The translations under genes were made by a program, and so were the position numbers. A stretch of DNA of 64,000 nucleotides from Natronospira bacteriovora. GTDB taxonomy: Bacteria; Pseudomonadota; Gammaproteobacteria; Natronospirales; Natronospiraceae. This document shows positions 54,908-63,893 of this stretch, one piece after another. Under the pieces are notes generated by a model. The model was not told the origin of the DNA. It did no database searches and worked only from the letters and a program-made list of their open reading frames with translations. The first letter of the stretch is position 1. Each line of letters begins with the position of its first letter. The stretch lies in assembly GCF_030848495.1 (NCBI RefSeq), contig NZ_JAVDDT010000005.1, positions 163,004 to 227,003 of the forward strand, given 5' to 3'.

Positions 54908-55566
54908 GACCACGAAATGCACACGAGATAAAACCTGAAAAGATTATTAGCCACAGATGGACACGGATGAACGCAGATGTGGGGCCGTGCTGGGTGAGCC
55001 GCCGTGCTGATCCGGAGGGGCCGTGCCTGAAGATGGCTTGAAAGAATATTGACCACAAAATGAACACGAAATGGACACGAGATAAGGCCTGGCAGGGCGG
55101 GTGCTGACCGCGCCCCTGTGGGAGCGGCTTTCAGCCGCGATTACAATTTTTCGGCTGGCACGCCGGCTGTTCCCTGAAAGTGAGGTGCCGAAGCCGAGCC
55201 GGTCTGTTTTTACACAGGGAACACAGAGGATCCACGGAGAATACGGAGCGGGAGATTGTGTCGGCTTCGATAAAGGCCGCGTGTCACCGATGGTTAATTG
55301 GCCGTAGAAGGCTTGATCGCGGCTGAAAGCCGCTCCCACAGGGGGCCGTCAGCACCCGCCACGCCAGCCTTTAATATTGCGTCCATATTGTGTCCATTTC
55401 GTGGTCCAATTGATTTCAGCCATCAGTAAGCAAGGCCCCACCGAAGCGGCACGGCGGCCCACTAAGCACGGCCCACATCTGCGTCCATCCGTGTTCATCT
55501 GTGGCTAAAAATTTTTTTGTCTTTATATTTCGCGTTCATCTTGCGTCCATTTCGCGGCTAAATGCT
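54908..55566. repeat. Nested-palindrome mosaic between coaBC and dut
   Basis: It begins four bases after the coaBC stop with GACCACGAAATGCACACG and ends with TTCGCGGCTAAATGCTTT, 15 bp before the dut start. It includes CCACAGATGGACACGG, GGAGGGGCCGTGCC, an inner GACCACAAAATGAACACG, REPs near 55118 and 55317, AGGATCCACGGAGAATAC and two right ends. Its middle (CGATAAAGGCCGCGTGTCAC) is a diverged inverted form of the middle of the RND-flanking copies. Confidence 0.85.
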
Positions 55567-55581
55567 TTCCCCGGAGAACCC

Positions 55582-56037
55582 ATGCACAGAATTCAGTTGA
55601 AAATCCTCGACAAGCGCCTGGGCAGTGAATTCGAGCTGCCCCACTACGCCACCGAAGGCTCGGCCGGCATGGATGTGCGGGCCTGCATTGACGGGCCCAT
55701 CGAGCTCAAGCCCGGGCAGACCGAGCTGATTCCCTCGGGCTTTGCGATTCACATTGGTGATGCCGATCTCGCCGCGGTGCTGCTGCCCCGCTCGGGCCTG
55801 GGCCACAAGCACGGCATCGTGCTCGGCAACCTGACCGGGCTGATCGACTCCGACTACCAGGGCCAGGTCTTTGTCTCGGTGTGGAACCGGGGGCAGACTA
55901 CCTTCACCATCGAACCCGGCGAACGCATCGCCCAGATGGTCTTCGTGCCCGTGGTCCAGGCCGGCTTCGACGTGGTGGAAGACTTCGAGGAAAGCCAGCG
56001 CGGGGCTGGGGGCTTCGGGCATTCCGGACGGCGGTAG
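55582..56037 (+). CDS. dut: Deoxyuridine 5'-triphosphate nucleotidohydrolase
   Basis: A 151-residue trimeric dUTPase that hydrolyses dUTP to dUMP, keeping uracil out of DNA and supplying thymidylate synthesis. All five motifs are visible: [41 protein letters not shown] and [10 protein letters not shown]. The ATG at 55582 follows GGAG and gives the same length as the E. coli enzyme. Repeat elements fill the gaps on both sides, so the coaBC-dut order is kept but spread out. Confidence 0.97.
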   Translation: MHRIQLKILDKRLGSEFELPHYATEGSAGMDVRACIDGPIELKPGQTELIPSGFAIHIGDADLAAVLLPRSGLGHKHGIVLGNLTGLIDSDYQGQVFVSVWNRGQTTFTIEPGERIAQMVFVPVVQAGFDVVEDFEESQRGAGGFGHSGRR

Positions 56038-56039
56038 GT

Positions 56040-56550
56040 TTTTGGGACCACGAAATGGACACGAAATGGAGACGAGATAAAGGCGGAAAGAATATTGGCC
56101 ACAGATGAACACGGATGGACGCAGATGTGGGGCCGTGCTGGGTGGAAGGCCGTGCTGCTTCGGAGGGGTCGTGCCTGGGGATAGCACGGCCCATCTACTG
56201 GCACCGTGGGAGCGGATTTATCCGCGATAACAATCACCCGGTTGGCACGCCAAATTCCCAATGTCACCTGTAGGCGCGGATTCATCCGCGCCTACAGGGG
56301 GTTTCAACAGACGGGCTTGCCAACCGATTGATTGTTATCGCGGCTGAAAGCCGCTCCCACAGCGGGCTGTCAGCACCCGTCCTGCCAGGCCTTATCTCGT
56401 GTCCATTTCGTGTTTATTTCGTGATCCGCTTTTTCTATCCCCACAATCAGTAAGGCCGTGCCGAAGCGGCACGGCCTCTAAGCAAACACGACCCCACATC
56501 TGCGTTTATCCGTGTCCATCTGTGGCTAACTTTTTTCTTTTCGCGGCCAA
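56040..56550. repeat. Nested-palindrome element between dut and the DUF4124 gene
   Basis: It begins three bases after the dut stop (TTTTTGGGACCACGAAATGG). Then come CCACAGATGAACACGG, GGAGGGGTCGTGCC, a REP at 56208, a GGCGCGGATTCATCCGCGCC palindrome at 56273, an answering REP at 56338, CGTGTCCATTTCGTG (56399), GTGTCCATCTGTGGC and a TTTCGCGGCCAAAGGTTTT end. Left and right arms are both present, as in the 2112-2630 copy. No gene lies in the 521-bp gap. Confidence 0.85.
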
Positions 56551-56558
56551 AGGTTTTT

Positions 56559-57176
56559 TTACCGCTGCCGCTCCTCCTGCAGCTCGGTAAAGCGTTCGAT
56601 TTCGGCATTGAAGCGGGCGCGAACCTGTTCCATCTGGTCTTCCCGCTCCATCAGGTGACGCTGATGGTCGCTGATCTGGCGGGCCAGGTCGTCGTAGCGG
56701 CGAAGCAGGTGATCGGGGGCATCGTCTTCACGGTCGTCATAGCGCTCGATGCTCTCTTCGACGCGCTCCAGATTGCGCTCCAGGTCTTCCAGATTATTGG
56801 CGGTGAGGCGGATCTGTGACTGCAGGCCGGCAACGCGGTCATCCCGCAGGCGCTCGATCTCCTCCACCGAACCGTACAAACGCAGCAGGCGCTGATCCTG
56901 CTCCGCCTGCAGGGCGGCGGCCCGCTCGGCCTCCGCTTCCATTTCCTGCTGGCGGCGAATGGCTTCGCGTTCTTCCTCGGTCAGCGCCCGATCAATGCGC
57001 TCCACTTCCAGGCCGTCACGCAGAACCCGCTGCTCCTGATCGCGGTACTCCGGCGGAATGCTGTCGCCGTAATGCACATTGCCTTCTTCGTCCGTCCAGC
57101 TGTAGAGCTGGGCAAGGGCGGCGCCGGGCGCCGCCAGACAGGCCATGACTAGGATTGCCGTGCTGCGTCGAAACAT
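56559..57176 (-). CDS. DUF4124-domain exported coiled-coil protein
   Basis: A 205-residue protein with a signal peptide (TAILVMACLAAPGAALA), a DUF4124 domain of about 35 residues (LYSWTDEEGNVHYGDSIPPE) and a long acidic coiled coil to the end. DUF4124 domains are common in exported gammaproteobacterial proteins and have no proven activity. ATG at 57176 follows AGGAGG; a longer in-frame extension lacks signal-peptide character. It lies 74 bp downstream of pyrE on the same strand and may be cotranscribed. Confidence 0.85.
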   Translation of the reverse strand: MFRRSTAILVMACLAAPGAALAQLYSWTDEEGNVHYGDSIPPEYRDQEQRVLRDGLEVERIDRALTEEEREAIRRQQEMEAEAERAAALQAEQDQRLLRLYGSVEEIERLRDDRVAGLQSQIRLTANNLEDLERNLERVEESIERYDDREDDAPDHLLRRYDDLARQISDHQRHLMEREDQMEQVRARFNAEIERFTELQEERQR

Positions 57177-57250
57177 GGTTGCCTGCCTCCTGACATCACA
57201 GGGAAAGGTGGGAATTTCTGCCCCCAGTGTAGCAGTGACAACAGGCCTTC

Positions 57251-57895
57251 TCAGGCGGTTCCGTAGCGTTCCCGATAGGCCTGTACGGATTGCCGATGAG
57301 CGGCCCATTCGCCGGTCTCCGGCAGCCATTTCATCAGGTCATCCAGGGTCACGATGGAGGCCACCTGCATGCCGTACTCGGCCTCCACCTGCTGAATGGC
57401 CGATTCGCCGGAGGGGCCGGTTTCCTGGCGATCCAGGGCGATCACCACGCCCACCGGAGCGGCCCCGGCGCTGCGGATGATGTCCACCGCCTCGCGGATG
57501 GCCGTGCCGGCAGTAATCACGTCGTCCACGATAAGTACCCGGCCCTTCAGCGGCGCGCCCACCAGGCTGCCGCCCTCGCCGTGGGCCTTGGCTTCCTTGC
57601 GGTTGAAGCAGTAGGGCACGTCCCGCCCGTGCTCGGCGGCCAGGGCCGCGGCGGTGACGGTGGCCAGGGGGATGCCCTTGTAGGCCGGGCCGAAGATCAT
57701 GTCGAAATCGATCCCGGATTCCACCGCGGCCCGGGCGTAGAACTGCCCGAGCTGGTGCAGCGCCGCGCCGGTGTTGAACAGGCCGGCATTGAAGAAATAG
57801 GGGCTCACCCGCCCGGATTTGAGGGTGAATTCGCCGAAACGCAGTACATCGCGGTCATGGGCGAACTGGAGGAATTCGGATTTGTAGTCGGACAT
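57251..57895 (-). CDS. pyrE: Orotate phosphoribosyltransferase
   Basis: A 214-residue enzyme joining orotate and PRPP to give OMP in pyrimidine synthesis. The flexible-loop region with [13 protein letters not shown] and the PRPP motif [14 protein letters not shown] are intact, and the length equals that of the E. coli enzyme (213). ATG at 57895 gives the usual [12 protein letters not shown] start; in-frame sequence upstream runs through a REPIN and is not coding. There is no clear ribosome-binding site. It is divergent from xthA across a 296-bp repeat-rich gap, in a setting where pyrE and dut are often neighbours. Confidence 0.96.
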   Translation of the reverse strand: MSDYKSEFLQFAHDRDVLRFGEFTLKSGRVSPYFFNAGLFNTGAALHQLGQFYARAAVESGIDFDMIFGPAYKGIPLATVTAAALAAEHGRDVPYCFNRKEAKAHGEGGSLVGAPLKGRVLIVDDVITAGTAIREAVDIIRSAGAAPVGVVIALDRQETGPSGESAIQQVEAEYGMQVASIVTLDDLMKWLPETGEWAAHRQSVQAYRERYGTA

Positions 57896-57969
57896 GGGGG
57901 ATTCGGTTCGTTTTGGGGTGGATTTTGGGTTGGGGGGCATTTTATCAGGCCGGGGAGGGCCTGGCAGGA

Positions 57970-58135
57970 GCATGGAGCAAGGAGCAAAAGGCGAAACAGT
58001 TGCAGGTTGCTGTGGGAGAGGCTTTAGCCTCGAAAAGTGCCTTCTGATGGCACCAGTCGAGGCTAAAGCCTCTCCCACAACAGCCCCCCTTAGCCGGTTT
58101 TTCCTTGCTCCTTGCTCCTGGCCCTCGCAGCCGAG
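57970..58135. repeat. REPIN framed by inverted GGAGCAAGGAGCAA heptamers
   Basis: A REPIN at 58011-58079 (GTGGGAGAGGCTTTAGCCTC to GAGGCTAAAGCCTCTCCCAC) is preceded by GGAGCATGGAGCAAGGAGCA (57967) and followed by CCTTGCTCCTTGCTCCTGG (58106), an inverted pair. This makes a three-level palindrome in the pyrE/xthA gap, matching the heptamer/REPIN pairing upstream of the ABC exporter. Confidence 0.85.
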
Positions 58136-58191
58136 GGCCCAGCCAGTTATCATCCCCCCCTTTGACTCCACCCAACCCAGAATCAACCCCC

Positions 58192-58989
58192 ATGAAAATC
58201 GTCAGCTTCAACGCCAATGGCATCCGCGCCGCCGCCCGCAAGGGATTCTTCGACTGGATGGAGCGGGTCCAGCCCGACATCGTCTGTGTGCAGGAACTGA
58301 AAGCCCAGGTGCATCAGTTGGAGGGCGAGCCTTTCCAGCCGCCGGGCTACCACGCCTATTTCCACGACGCCGAAAAGAAGGGCTACTCCGGTGTGGCCAT
58401 CTACAGCCGGGAGAAACCGGACAAGGTGCAGATCGGTTTGGGGGAAGGCTTTGAGGACGTGGACGCCGAGGGGCGTTACATCGAGGCCACCTTCGGCAAG
58501 CTCTCCGTGGCCTCCATCTATGTGCAGTCCGGCTCGGCCAAGGAGGAACGCCAGCAGGTAAAGTTCGATTTCATGGATCGCTTCATGCCGCTGTTGAAGA
58601 AGATGCGCAAGCGCAAGCGCGAGTACATCATCTGCGGCGACTGGAACATTGCCCACACCACCAGGGACATCAAGAACTGGAAGGGCAATCTCAAGAATTC
58701 CGGCTTCCTGCCCGAGGAGCGGGAATGGCTGGATGAACTCTTCGGTCCCGCCGGCTGGGTGGACGGCTTTCGTGTGGTCAACCAGGAAGACGAGCAATAC
58801 ACCTGGTGGTCACAGCGCGGCCGGGCCCGGGAGAAGAACGTGGGCTGGCGCATTGATTACCATGTGGTCACCCCGCCGGTGGCTGAATTGATCAAGGACG
58901 CTGAAATCTACACGGCGGAAAACTTCTCCGACCACGCCCCGCTGATTCTGGAGTACGATCCCGACATCCGGGATTTGACCCGCAACTAG
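58192..58989 (+). CDS. xthA: Exodeoxyribonuclease III (AP endonuclease)
   Basis: A 265-residue EEP-fold nuclease for abasic-site repair. It begins [19 protein letters not shown] and has the metal-binding Glu in [15 protein letters not shown], the catalytic [28 protein letters not shown] and the final [10 protein letters not shown]. The length matches the E. coli enzyme (268). The start is the standard N-terminus. The next gene, a permease, begins 20 bp after the stop and may be in the same transcript. Confidence 0.95.
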   Translation: MKIVSFNANGIRAAARKGFFDWMERVQPDIVCVQELKAQVHQLEGEPFQPPGYHAYFHDAEKKGYSGVAIYSREKPDKVQIGLGEGFEDVDAEGRYIEATFGKLSVASIYVQSGSAKEERQQVKFDFMDRFMPLLKKMRKRKREYIICGDWNIAHTTRDIKNWKGNLKNSGFLPEEREWLDELFGPAGWVDGFRVVNQEDEQYTWWSQRGRAREKNVGWRIDYHVVTPPVAELIKDAEIYTAENFSDHAPLILEYDPDIRDLTRN

Positions 58990-59009
58990 CCACGCACCCA
59001 GGACATTCA

Positions 59010-60392
59010 ATGGCTGACACCCAGCAGCACGAGATCCGCACCGAACGCAATCTCTTCCAGGCTTTGAAGGTCTACGGCCATCCCAGGGTGGTGGGCATGG
59101 CCTTCCTCGGCTTCTCGGCCGGCCTGCCGCTGATGCTGGTCGGGGCGACCTTTACCGCCTGGCTGCGGGATCTGGGGGTGGACCTGGCGGCCATTGGTTT
59201 TCTGTCCTGGGTGGGGATGGCCCATTCCATCAAGGTGCTGTGGGCGCCGGTGGTGGATCGCCTGGAGCTGCCGGTACTGACAAGGATCTTCGGGCGCCGG
59301 CGCAGCTGGATGCTGGCCGCCCAGGTAACCATTGCCATCGGCTTGTTCGGCATGGCCATCACCGACCCCACGGAGAATCTCTGGCTGGTGGCCGGTCTGG
59401 CCATCATGACCGCCTTCGGTTCCGCCACTCAGGACATCGCCATCGATGCCTACCGGGTGGAGGCGGTGAAGCGGGAACGCCAGGGGGCCATGGCGGCCAC
59501 CTATGTGGGCGGTTACCGGGTGGCCATGCTGATTGCCATTGCCGGGGCCCTGAACATTGCCGGCTTTTCCAACTGGACCATTGCCTACGGCGCCATGGCC
59601 CTGCTCATGGGCGTGGGCATCAGCACCACCCTGATCATTCGGGAACCGGAGGTGGTGGTGGACCGCATGACCCTGTCCATGGAGCAGCGGGTGGCGGACT
59701 ATCTCGCCACCACCCGCCACCAGGGGGCACTGCGGGATTTCCTCGCCTGGTTCATCGGCGCGGTCATCTGCCCCTTCGCCGATTTCATGAAACGCTTCGG
59801 TGCCATGGCCCTGGTTATTCTGATTTTCGTGGCCACCTTCCGCATCAGCGATATCTTCATGGGGGTCATGGCCCAGCCTTTCTACCGGGACCTCGGCTTC
59901 AGCCTAAGTCAGATCGGCAACATCACCGGGGCCTTTGGTCTGGCCATGACCCTCACCGGCGCCGCCATGGCCGGGGTTCTTGTAGCCCGCTTCGGCGTCA
60001 CCCGCATGCTCATCTTCACCGCTTTCATGGCCCCGGCCACCAACCTGACCTTTGCCTGGCTGGCCACCATCGGCCCGGAGACCTATGGCCTGGTGATCGC
60101 CATCATCGCCGACAACATCACCGGTGGCCTGGCCATCGGCGTGTTCATTGCTTACCTGTCCAGCCTCACCAACACGGCCTACACTGCCACCCAGTACGCC
60201 CTGTTCAGTTCCCTCATGACCCTGCCGGGGCAGTTTCTGGCCGGCTTCACCGGCGTCCTGGCCGAAGCCGTGGACTGGGTATGGTTCTTCATCATCACCG
60301 CCGGCATCGGCACACCCGCCATCGTTCTGGCCTTCGTCCTGGCACGCTACGCCAACCCGGACCGCATCAACCGGCCAGGGATGTCAGGGTAG
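59010..60392 (+). CDS. AmpG-like muropeptide permease (MFS)
   Basis: A 460-residue 12-helix transporter. FLGFSAGLPLMLVGATFTAW and the SWVGMAHSIKVLWAPVVDR segment, with FGRRRSWMLAAQ and GSATQDIAIDAYRVE, match AmpG-family permeases that import anhydro-muropeptides released by lytic transglycosylases. Such a transglycosylase is encoded elsewhere in the window. AGGA lies seven bases before the ATG. The stop is followed within about ten bases by a GTGCTGA repeat array. Acetyl-CoA transporter-like relatives share the fold, so the substrate is not certain. Confidence 0.85.
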   Translation: MADTQQHEIRTERNLFQALKVYGHPRVVGMAFLGFSAGLPLMLVGATFTAWLRDLGVDLAAIGFLSWVGMAHSIKVLWAPVVDRLELPVLTRIFGRRRSWMLAAQVTIAIGLFGMAITDPTENLWLVAGLAIMTAFGSATQDIAIDAYRVEAVKRERQGAMAATYVGGYRVAMLIAIAGALNIAGFSNWTIAYGAMALLMGVGISTTLIIREPEVVVDRMTLSMEQRVADYLATTRHQGALRDFLAWFIGAVICPFADFMKRFGAMALVILIFVATFRISDIFMGVMAQPFYRDLGFSLSQIGNITGAFGLAMTLTGAAMAGVLVARFGVTRMLIFTAFMAPATNLTFAWLATIGPETYGLVIAIIADNITGGLAIGVFIAYLSSLTNTAYTATQYALFSSLMTLPGQFLAGFTGVLAEAVDWVWFFIITAGIGTPAIVLAFVLARYANPDRINRPGMSG

Positions 60393-60396
60393 GTTT

Positions 60397-60587
60397 TTAG
60401 TGCTGAGTGCTGAGTGCTGAGTGGGCCGCGTCGGTCGTGAGCGTAATCGTAGTCGTAGTCGTAATCGGCTTTTCCGAGTGAATCGTAAGACGGCGTTAGA
60501 CGGAACCGTGGCACCTGCTGTGGGAGAGGCTTCAGCCTCGATCATTGCCATCCGAAAGCACCCATCGAGGCTAAAGCCTCTCCCACA
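60397..60587. repeat. Partial heptamer element plus REPIN
   Basis: Three GTGCTGA units (60399-60420) are followed by CGTAATCGTAGTCGTAGTCG, CGGCTTTTCCGAGTGAATCG and a REPIN (60519-60587). The order is the same as in the first third of the 53077-53640 element, but the core arms and right half are missing. Confidence 0.82.
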
Positions 60588-60659
60588 ACAGCCAGCACGG
60601 CCCGCCCTCCGGTTCACGATTCATCGCCCCGCCTGATCCAGGCCCTCAGACCCGGGGGG

Positions 60660-60992
60660 AATCCGAATGGCTGGGTGGTGCAGGTGGTTTCTCGCGCCGG
60701 GCTGGGCTGAAAGGCGTAGCAGCGCTACGGCCGATTGAAAAGGGCCCAAGTCCCGCAGATCAGGTGGGAGGCCGAGTGGCTGGGTGGCTGTGGGAGCCTC
60801 TCGCGCCGCGCTGGACTGAGGTGCGTAGCAGCGCTACGCGCCGAGGGAAGCGCAAGCGAGAGGTTTCCACAGACAGCCAGACGCCGGCCAGCGTGGTGTC
60901 TTCGGATGCACCACATCCATCTCGAAACCACGAAGCTACGACAAAGCAAGAGCTCCCTTACGGGAGCGGTCCCGCCTGATCGGCGGGACAAT
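60660..60992. repeat. Paired CGTAGCAGCGCTACG repeats and small hairpins
   Basis: Two copies of a unit of about 65 bp (starting GGCTGGGTGG, containing CTCGCGCCG and ending in CGTAGCAGCGCTACG-type palindromes) lie near 60668-60733 and 60776-60843. They are followed by GCTCCCTTACGGGAGC and GTCCCGCCTGATCGGCGGGA hairpins just before the next gene's terminator. No gene is seen between 60393 and 61050. Confidence 0.65.
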
Positions 60993-61023
60993 GAAAAAAC
61001 CCCCGGCCGTGTGGCCGGGGGCT
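60993..61023 (-). terminator. Rho-independent terminator of the large lipoprotein gene
   Basis: A 9-bp stem CCCCCGGCC/GGCCGGGGG with a GTGT loop is followed on the minus strand by six T. It lies 27 bp past the lipoprotein stop. Confidence 0.88.
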
Positions 61024-61049
61024 CGATCCTTCCTTACATCCAATGGCGA

Positions 61050-63377
61050 TCAATACTCGGCGTCACCCACGTACTCGTAGTAACGGATGGTGTCATGGAT
61101 GGTTTCCCACTCACCCCAGTCGCCATTTCCATCCGGGAACAACACCCAACGCTGCTGTTCGGTCATGTAGAGACGCCCATCTTCCTCACGAATGATCTGC
61201 CATTCCCGCGTGCGGACAAACAGGTCACAGTCCGCCGGGGCGTTGTTCGGATCATCCAGGAAAGGAATCGGCAGGCGCTGCATACCGTCAGGCGTATTCT
61301 CGAGGCAGCTTGCCAGGCGGATCACCGGGTTGGCGGCGTCGCCAGCGAATGCGATGGACCAGGGGTTGTTGACCGCCCATGATGTTTCAGGCGTATCCGA
61401 AGTGACCACATTGCCCAGATGGGCAATGTCCGGGTCGTTACTCCGGTTGTAATCCAGAATCCAGGCGGAATCGAAGTGCAGGTCCTGCCCTTTCCACAGT
61501 TCCCATTGACCCTCGATATCGCTCAGGTTCATGAACAGATTCGGGTCCTTGCGCATCACGATATCGGCCGTGATCATGGCGGACTCATCGTGACGGCTTT
61601 CCACGATCATCACGCCCTCACCATCGGCGCTGCCCTCGATCAACCAACCCTCGAACCGCTCGGACGCACCACTGGGCCGGATTTCCAGCTGGCCATCACT
61701 GCGCACGTCCCAGACCAGGTCATCACCGTACAGCTGCATGCTTCCGGTACCGCCGGTTGCCAGACTCAAAAGATCGGAGACCTGACGCGGAGGATTGAGG
61801 GTGGCCTCGGAGTCCCAGTACCGTTCCGGCGGCAGGGACATGGCCAGGGTGCCAGGCACCTGGTCCACGTCCAGCTCGATGTTGTCATCACGAGTCATGA
61901 GGCTGACGAAGATCTCGCTGGTACCGGTTTCCGTGCTCCGGTTCGGATCATCAGGGAACTCGCGGCGAGTGGTGGCGAAGCGGCGCACCAGATCGCCCGC
62001 CAGGCCATCCATGATGCGTTCGATGCGCGCATCCTCATAGTAGGTCAGCATTTCACAGACCTGCATGTCGCCGTTCTCGTCCTCGCAACCGTAGGTGGAC
62101 ACGTGTATGGGATCGGATCCGGCGAAATCCATTACCAGGTCGCCCCCGGAAAGGGAATAGATCCCGTTGGTGGTCCAGCCGTTGGTTTCACGCATCCAAA
62201 CTTCCGAGGCGAGGAAATCCAGCTTGGAGGCGTACACGCCACGACCCCAGCTGTGCCCACCGGAAGTGAACAGAAATTCGGGGACAGCCGTAAAGCCGCC
62301 ATCCGACACCGTGGCTTCACCCATGGCAGACGCCGTGCTGTCATCAAGGCCACCGCTGCCGCTCTTGATGCCCTTGGGCTCACCAGCCTGCATGCCCGGC
62401 TCGCTGTGAATATCCAGCTGCTTGTTCGTTGTCACCTTGTCCGTCGACGCGATCATGCTCGACGAGGCCCCTTCTTCGGCCTCCCGGATTTCCTGAAGCC
62501 ATTCCAGGGCCTCCGGCAGCATCACGGCAACATCCAGGGTGTTGTCCGCCCACTCGGGCAGGTCAATTTCACCATACGCCACCATGCGCAAGGCGCCACC
62601 CACATTGGCCGCTTCCTGGGACAGAAGGCGACGACCGGCGTCCACCAGCTCTTCATGCTCCACGAAGGCCTGGTGGTCGTTGAACCAGGACAGCTGACCC
62701 GAGATGGCCGTATTCAGGGCGTTGAGATTCACGCGACCGGTGACGGATTCACCCAGCTGATTGCGGTCATCCTCGACCGGGATGTCACGATTATCCAGCA
62801 GGCCGGGCAGGGTGCCGATCTCGGAGAGGAAATGGATTTCACCCTCAGCCGTTTCCACCCGCAGGAAGCCCCAGGCATCGGCCAGGTCGGCTTCCAGCAC
62901 GAATTCGCCATCCGCATCCGCGTTGGCATTAAAACTTTCATCGCCCGCGTGCAACGTGACGGTGGTGTCTTCCGGGTCCGGCAACGACAGGCGACCCGAT
63001 ACCTTCACCGGTGTCAGGCAGGTCACAGTGACGTTCACATCGTCGTTCACCACGCCGCTGGCAGGGCTCACGTCACAAGCCTGATAAGGATCCGCAGGCG
63101 CTTCGGACACTTCGAACTCAAAGTCCGTCCCTTCCTCAACGCCGTCGGCGACGGTGAAACTGCCGTCTTCGTCAAGGACGATTGCCTCGCCGTTGAAGCT
63201 GAGTGTCAGACTTCCCGGCCCAAGACCGCTCAGATCACCGGCGACGGTGAAAACATCCGGTTCCGGCGTGGTGTCCGAATCGCTGTCGCTGGAAGAGCTG
63301 AGACAGCCTGAAAGCCCCAGTGCCAACGAACCCGCCAGTACCGTGAGGTAAGTGCGTTTCTCCCTGATCATGTTCAT
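61050..63377 (-). CDS. Large acidic lipoprotein of unknown function
   Basis: A 775-residue protein with a type II signal peptide (lipobox LGLSGC, Cys25) and a Ser/Asp-rich linker (SSSSDSDSDTTPEPD). Two or three beta-sandwich carboxypeptidase-regulatory-like segments follow (about 40-210; FTVAGDLSGLGPGSLTLSFN and VKVSGRLSLPDPEDTTVTLH). The rest is long, beta-rich and very acidic, with no catalytic motif I recognise. AAAGGGAG precedes the ATG and a strong terminator follows, so it is monocistronic. It is probably surface-exposed or periplasmic. Function not assignable. Confidence 0.85.
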   Translation of the reverse strand: MNMIREKRTYLTVLAGSLALGLSGCLSSSSDSDSDTTPEPDVFTVAGDLSGLGPGSLTLSFNGEAIVLDEDGSFTVADGVEEGTDFEFEVSEAPADPYQACDVSPASGVVNDDVNVTVTCLTPVKVSGRLSLPDPEDTTVTLHAGDESFNANADADGEFVLEADLADAWGFLRVETAEGEIHFLSEIGTLPGLLDNRDIPVEDDRNQLGESVTGRVNLNALNTAISGQLSWFNDHQAFVEHEELVDAGRRLLSQEAANVGGALRMVAYGEIDLPEWADNTLDVAVMLPEALEWLQEIREAEEGASSSMIASTDKVTTNKQLDIHSEPGMQAGEPKGIKSGSGGLDDSTASAMGEATVSDGGFTAVPEFLFTSGGHSWGRGVYASKLDFLASEVWMRETNGWTTNGIYSLSGGDLVMDFAGSDPIHVSTYGCEDENGDMQVCEMLTYYEDARIERIMDGLAGDLVRRFATTRREFPDDPNRSTETGTSEIFVSLMTRDDNIELDVDQVPGTLAMSLPPERYWDSEATLNPPRQVSDLLSLATGGTGSMQLYGDDLVWDVRSDGQLEIRPSGASERFEGWLIEGSADGEGVMIVESRHDESAMITADIVMRKDPNLFMNLSDIEGQWELWKGQDLHFDSAWILDYNRSNDPDIAHLGNVVTSDTPETSWAVNNPWSIAFAGDAANPVIRLASCLENTPDGMQRLPIPFLDDPNNAPADCDLFVRTREWQIIREEDGRLYMTEQQRWVLFPDGNGDWGEWETIHDTIRYYEYVGDAEY

Positions 63378-63644
63378 GCTCTACTCCCTTTACGCTCTCA
63401 TTGAGTCCACCCTTTTGGAAAAGGGAGGAATACACCAGCAGTCTCGAAGATCACCACATGGGCCGCAACCGCCCATATGGGGCCCCCCACGGGATGGCTG
63501 GCTGGTTTTTCCTTCCCAATGCCGAGCCTGATTGGGTGGTGGATGGTAGCGATGGGATCTCGGCGTCTTCCGGAAGGCGCGGGTCGAGTTGCGCAATGGG
63601 CGGAAGGAATCCCAATTACGGCGCCCCTTACCGGCGGGATGACA

Positions 63645-63677
63645 CAAAAAAGCCCCCGAGGTATGTCTCGGGGGCTT
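63645..63677 (-). terminator. Orphan minus-strand rho-independent terminator
   Basis: An 11-bp stem AAGCCCCCGAG/CTCGGGGGCTT with a six-base loop is followed on the minus strand by TTTTTTG. No coding gene ends next to it. Confidence 0.82.
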
Positions 63678-63893
63678 CGCATCGGAACCCTGCGCTAAAA
63701 GGGGGATAACCCAGGGCTCCGAATCTCGCAAGCGTTACTCGTGGCCATGGGGAGCGACGGAAAAACGCTGGATCTTCCGATAAACCCGCCTAAAGCCACG
63801 AACAAATTTTCCTTCATTCGGCAGGTTCAATTTCACTTAAAACCCTGGAAGCAACAATCCACCAAATGGGGGGCCCCATGGGGGGGGAGGGAA
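63678..63893 (-). ncRNA. Possible small RNA or leader ending at the orphan terminator
   Basis: About 215 bp without a convincing reading frame precede a strong minus-strand terminator. The base composition is less GC-rich than its surroundings (AAATTTTCCTTCATTCGGCA on the plus strand). It may encode a small RNA, or be the 3' region of a transcript starting to the right. I recognise no known RNA family. Confidence 0.3.

Noticed and set aside
57896..58186. In-frame N-terminal extension of pyrE
   Set aside because: It crosses a REPIN; the enzyme family starts at 57895.
61419..63311. 630-codon plus-strand frame opposite the large lipoprotein
   Set aside because: The minus-strand frame has a lipobox, ribosome-binding site and terminator; the plus frame has none and has shadow-like composition.
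63390..63731. 113-codon minus-strand frame right of the lipoprotein
   Set aside because: It reads through a strong terminator hairpin and has no ribosome-binding site.
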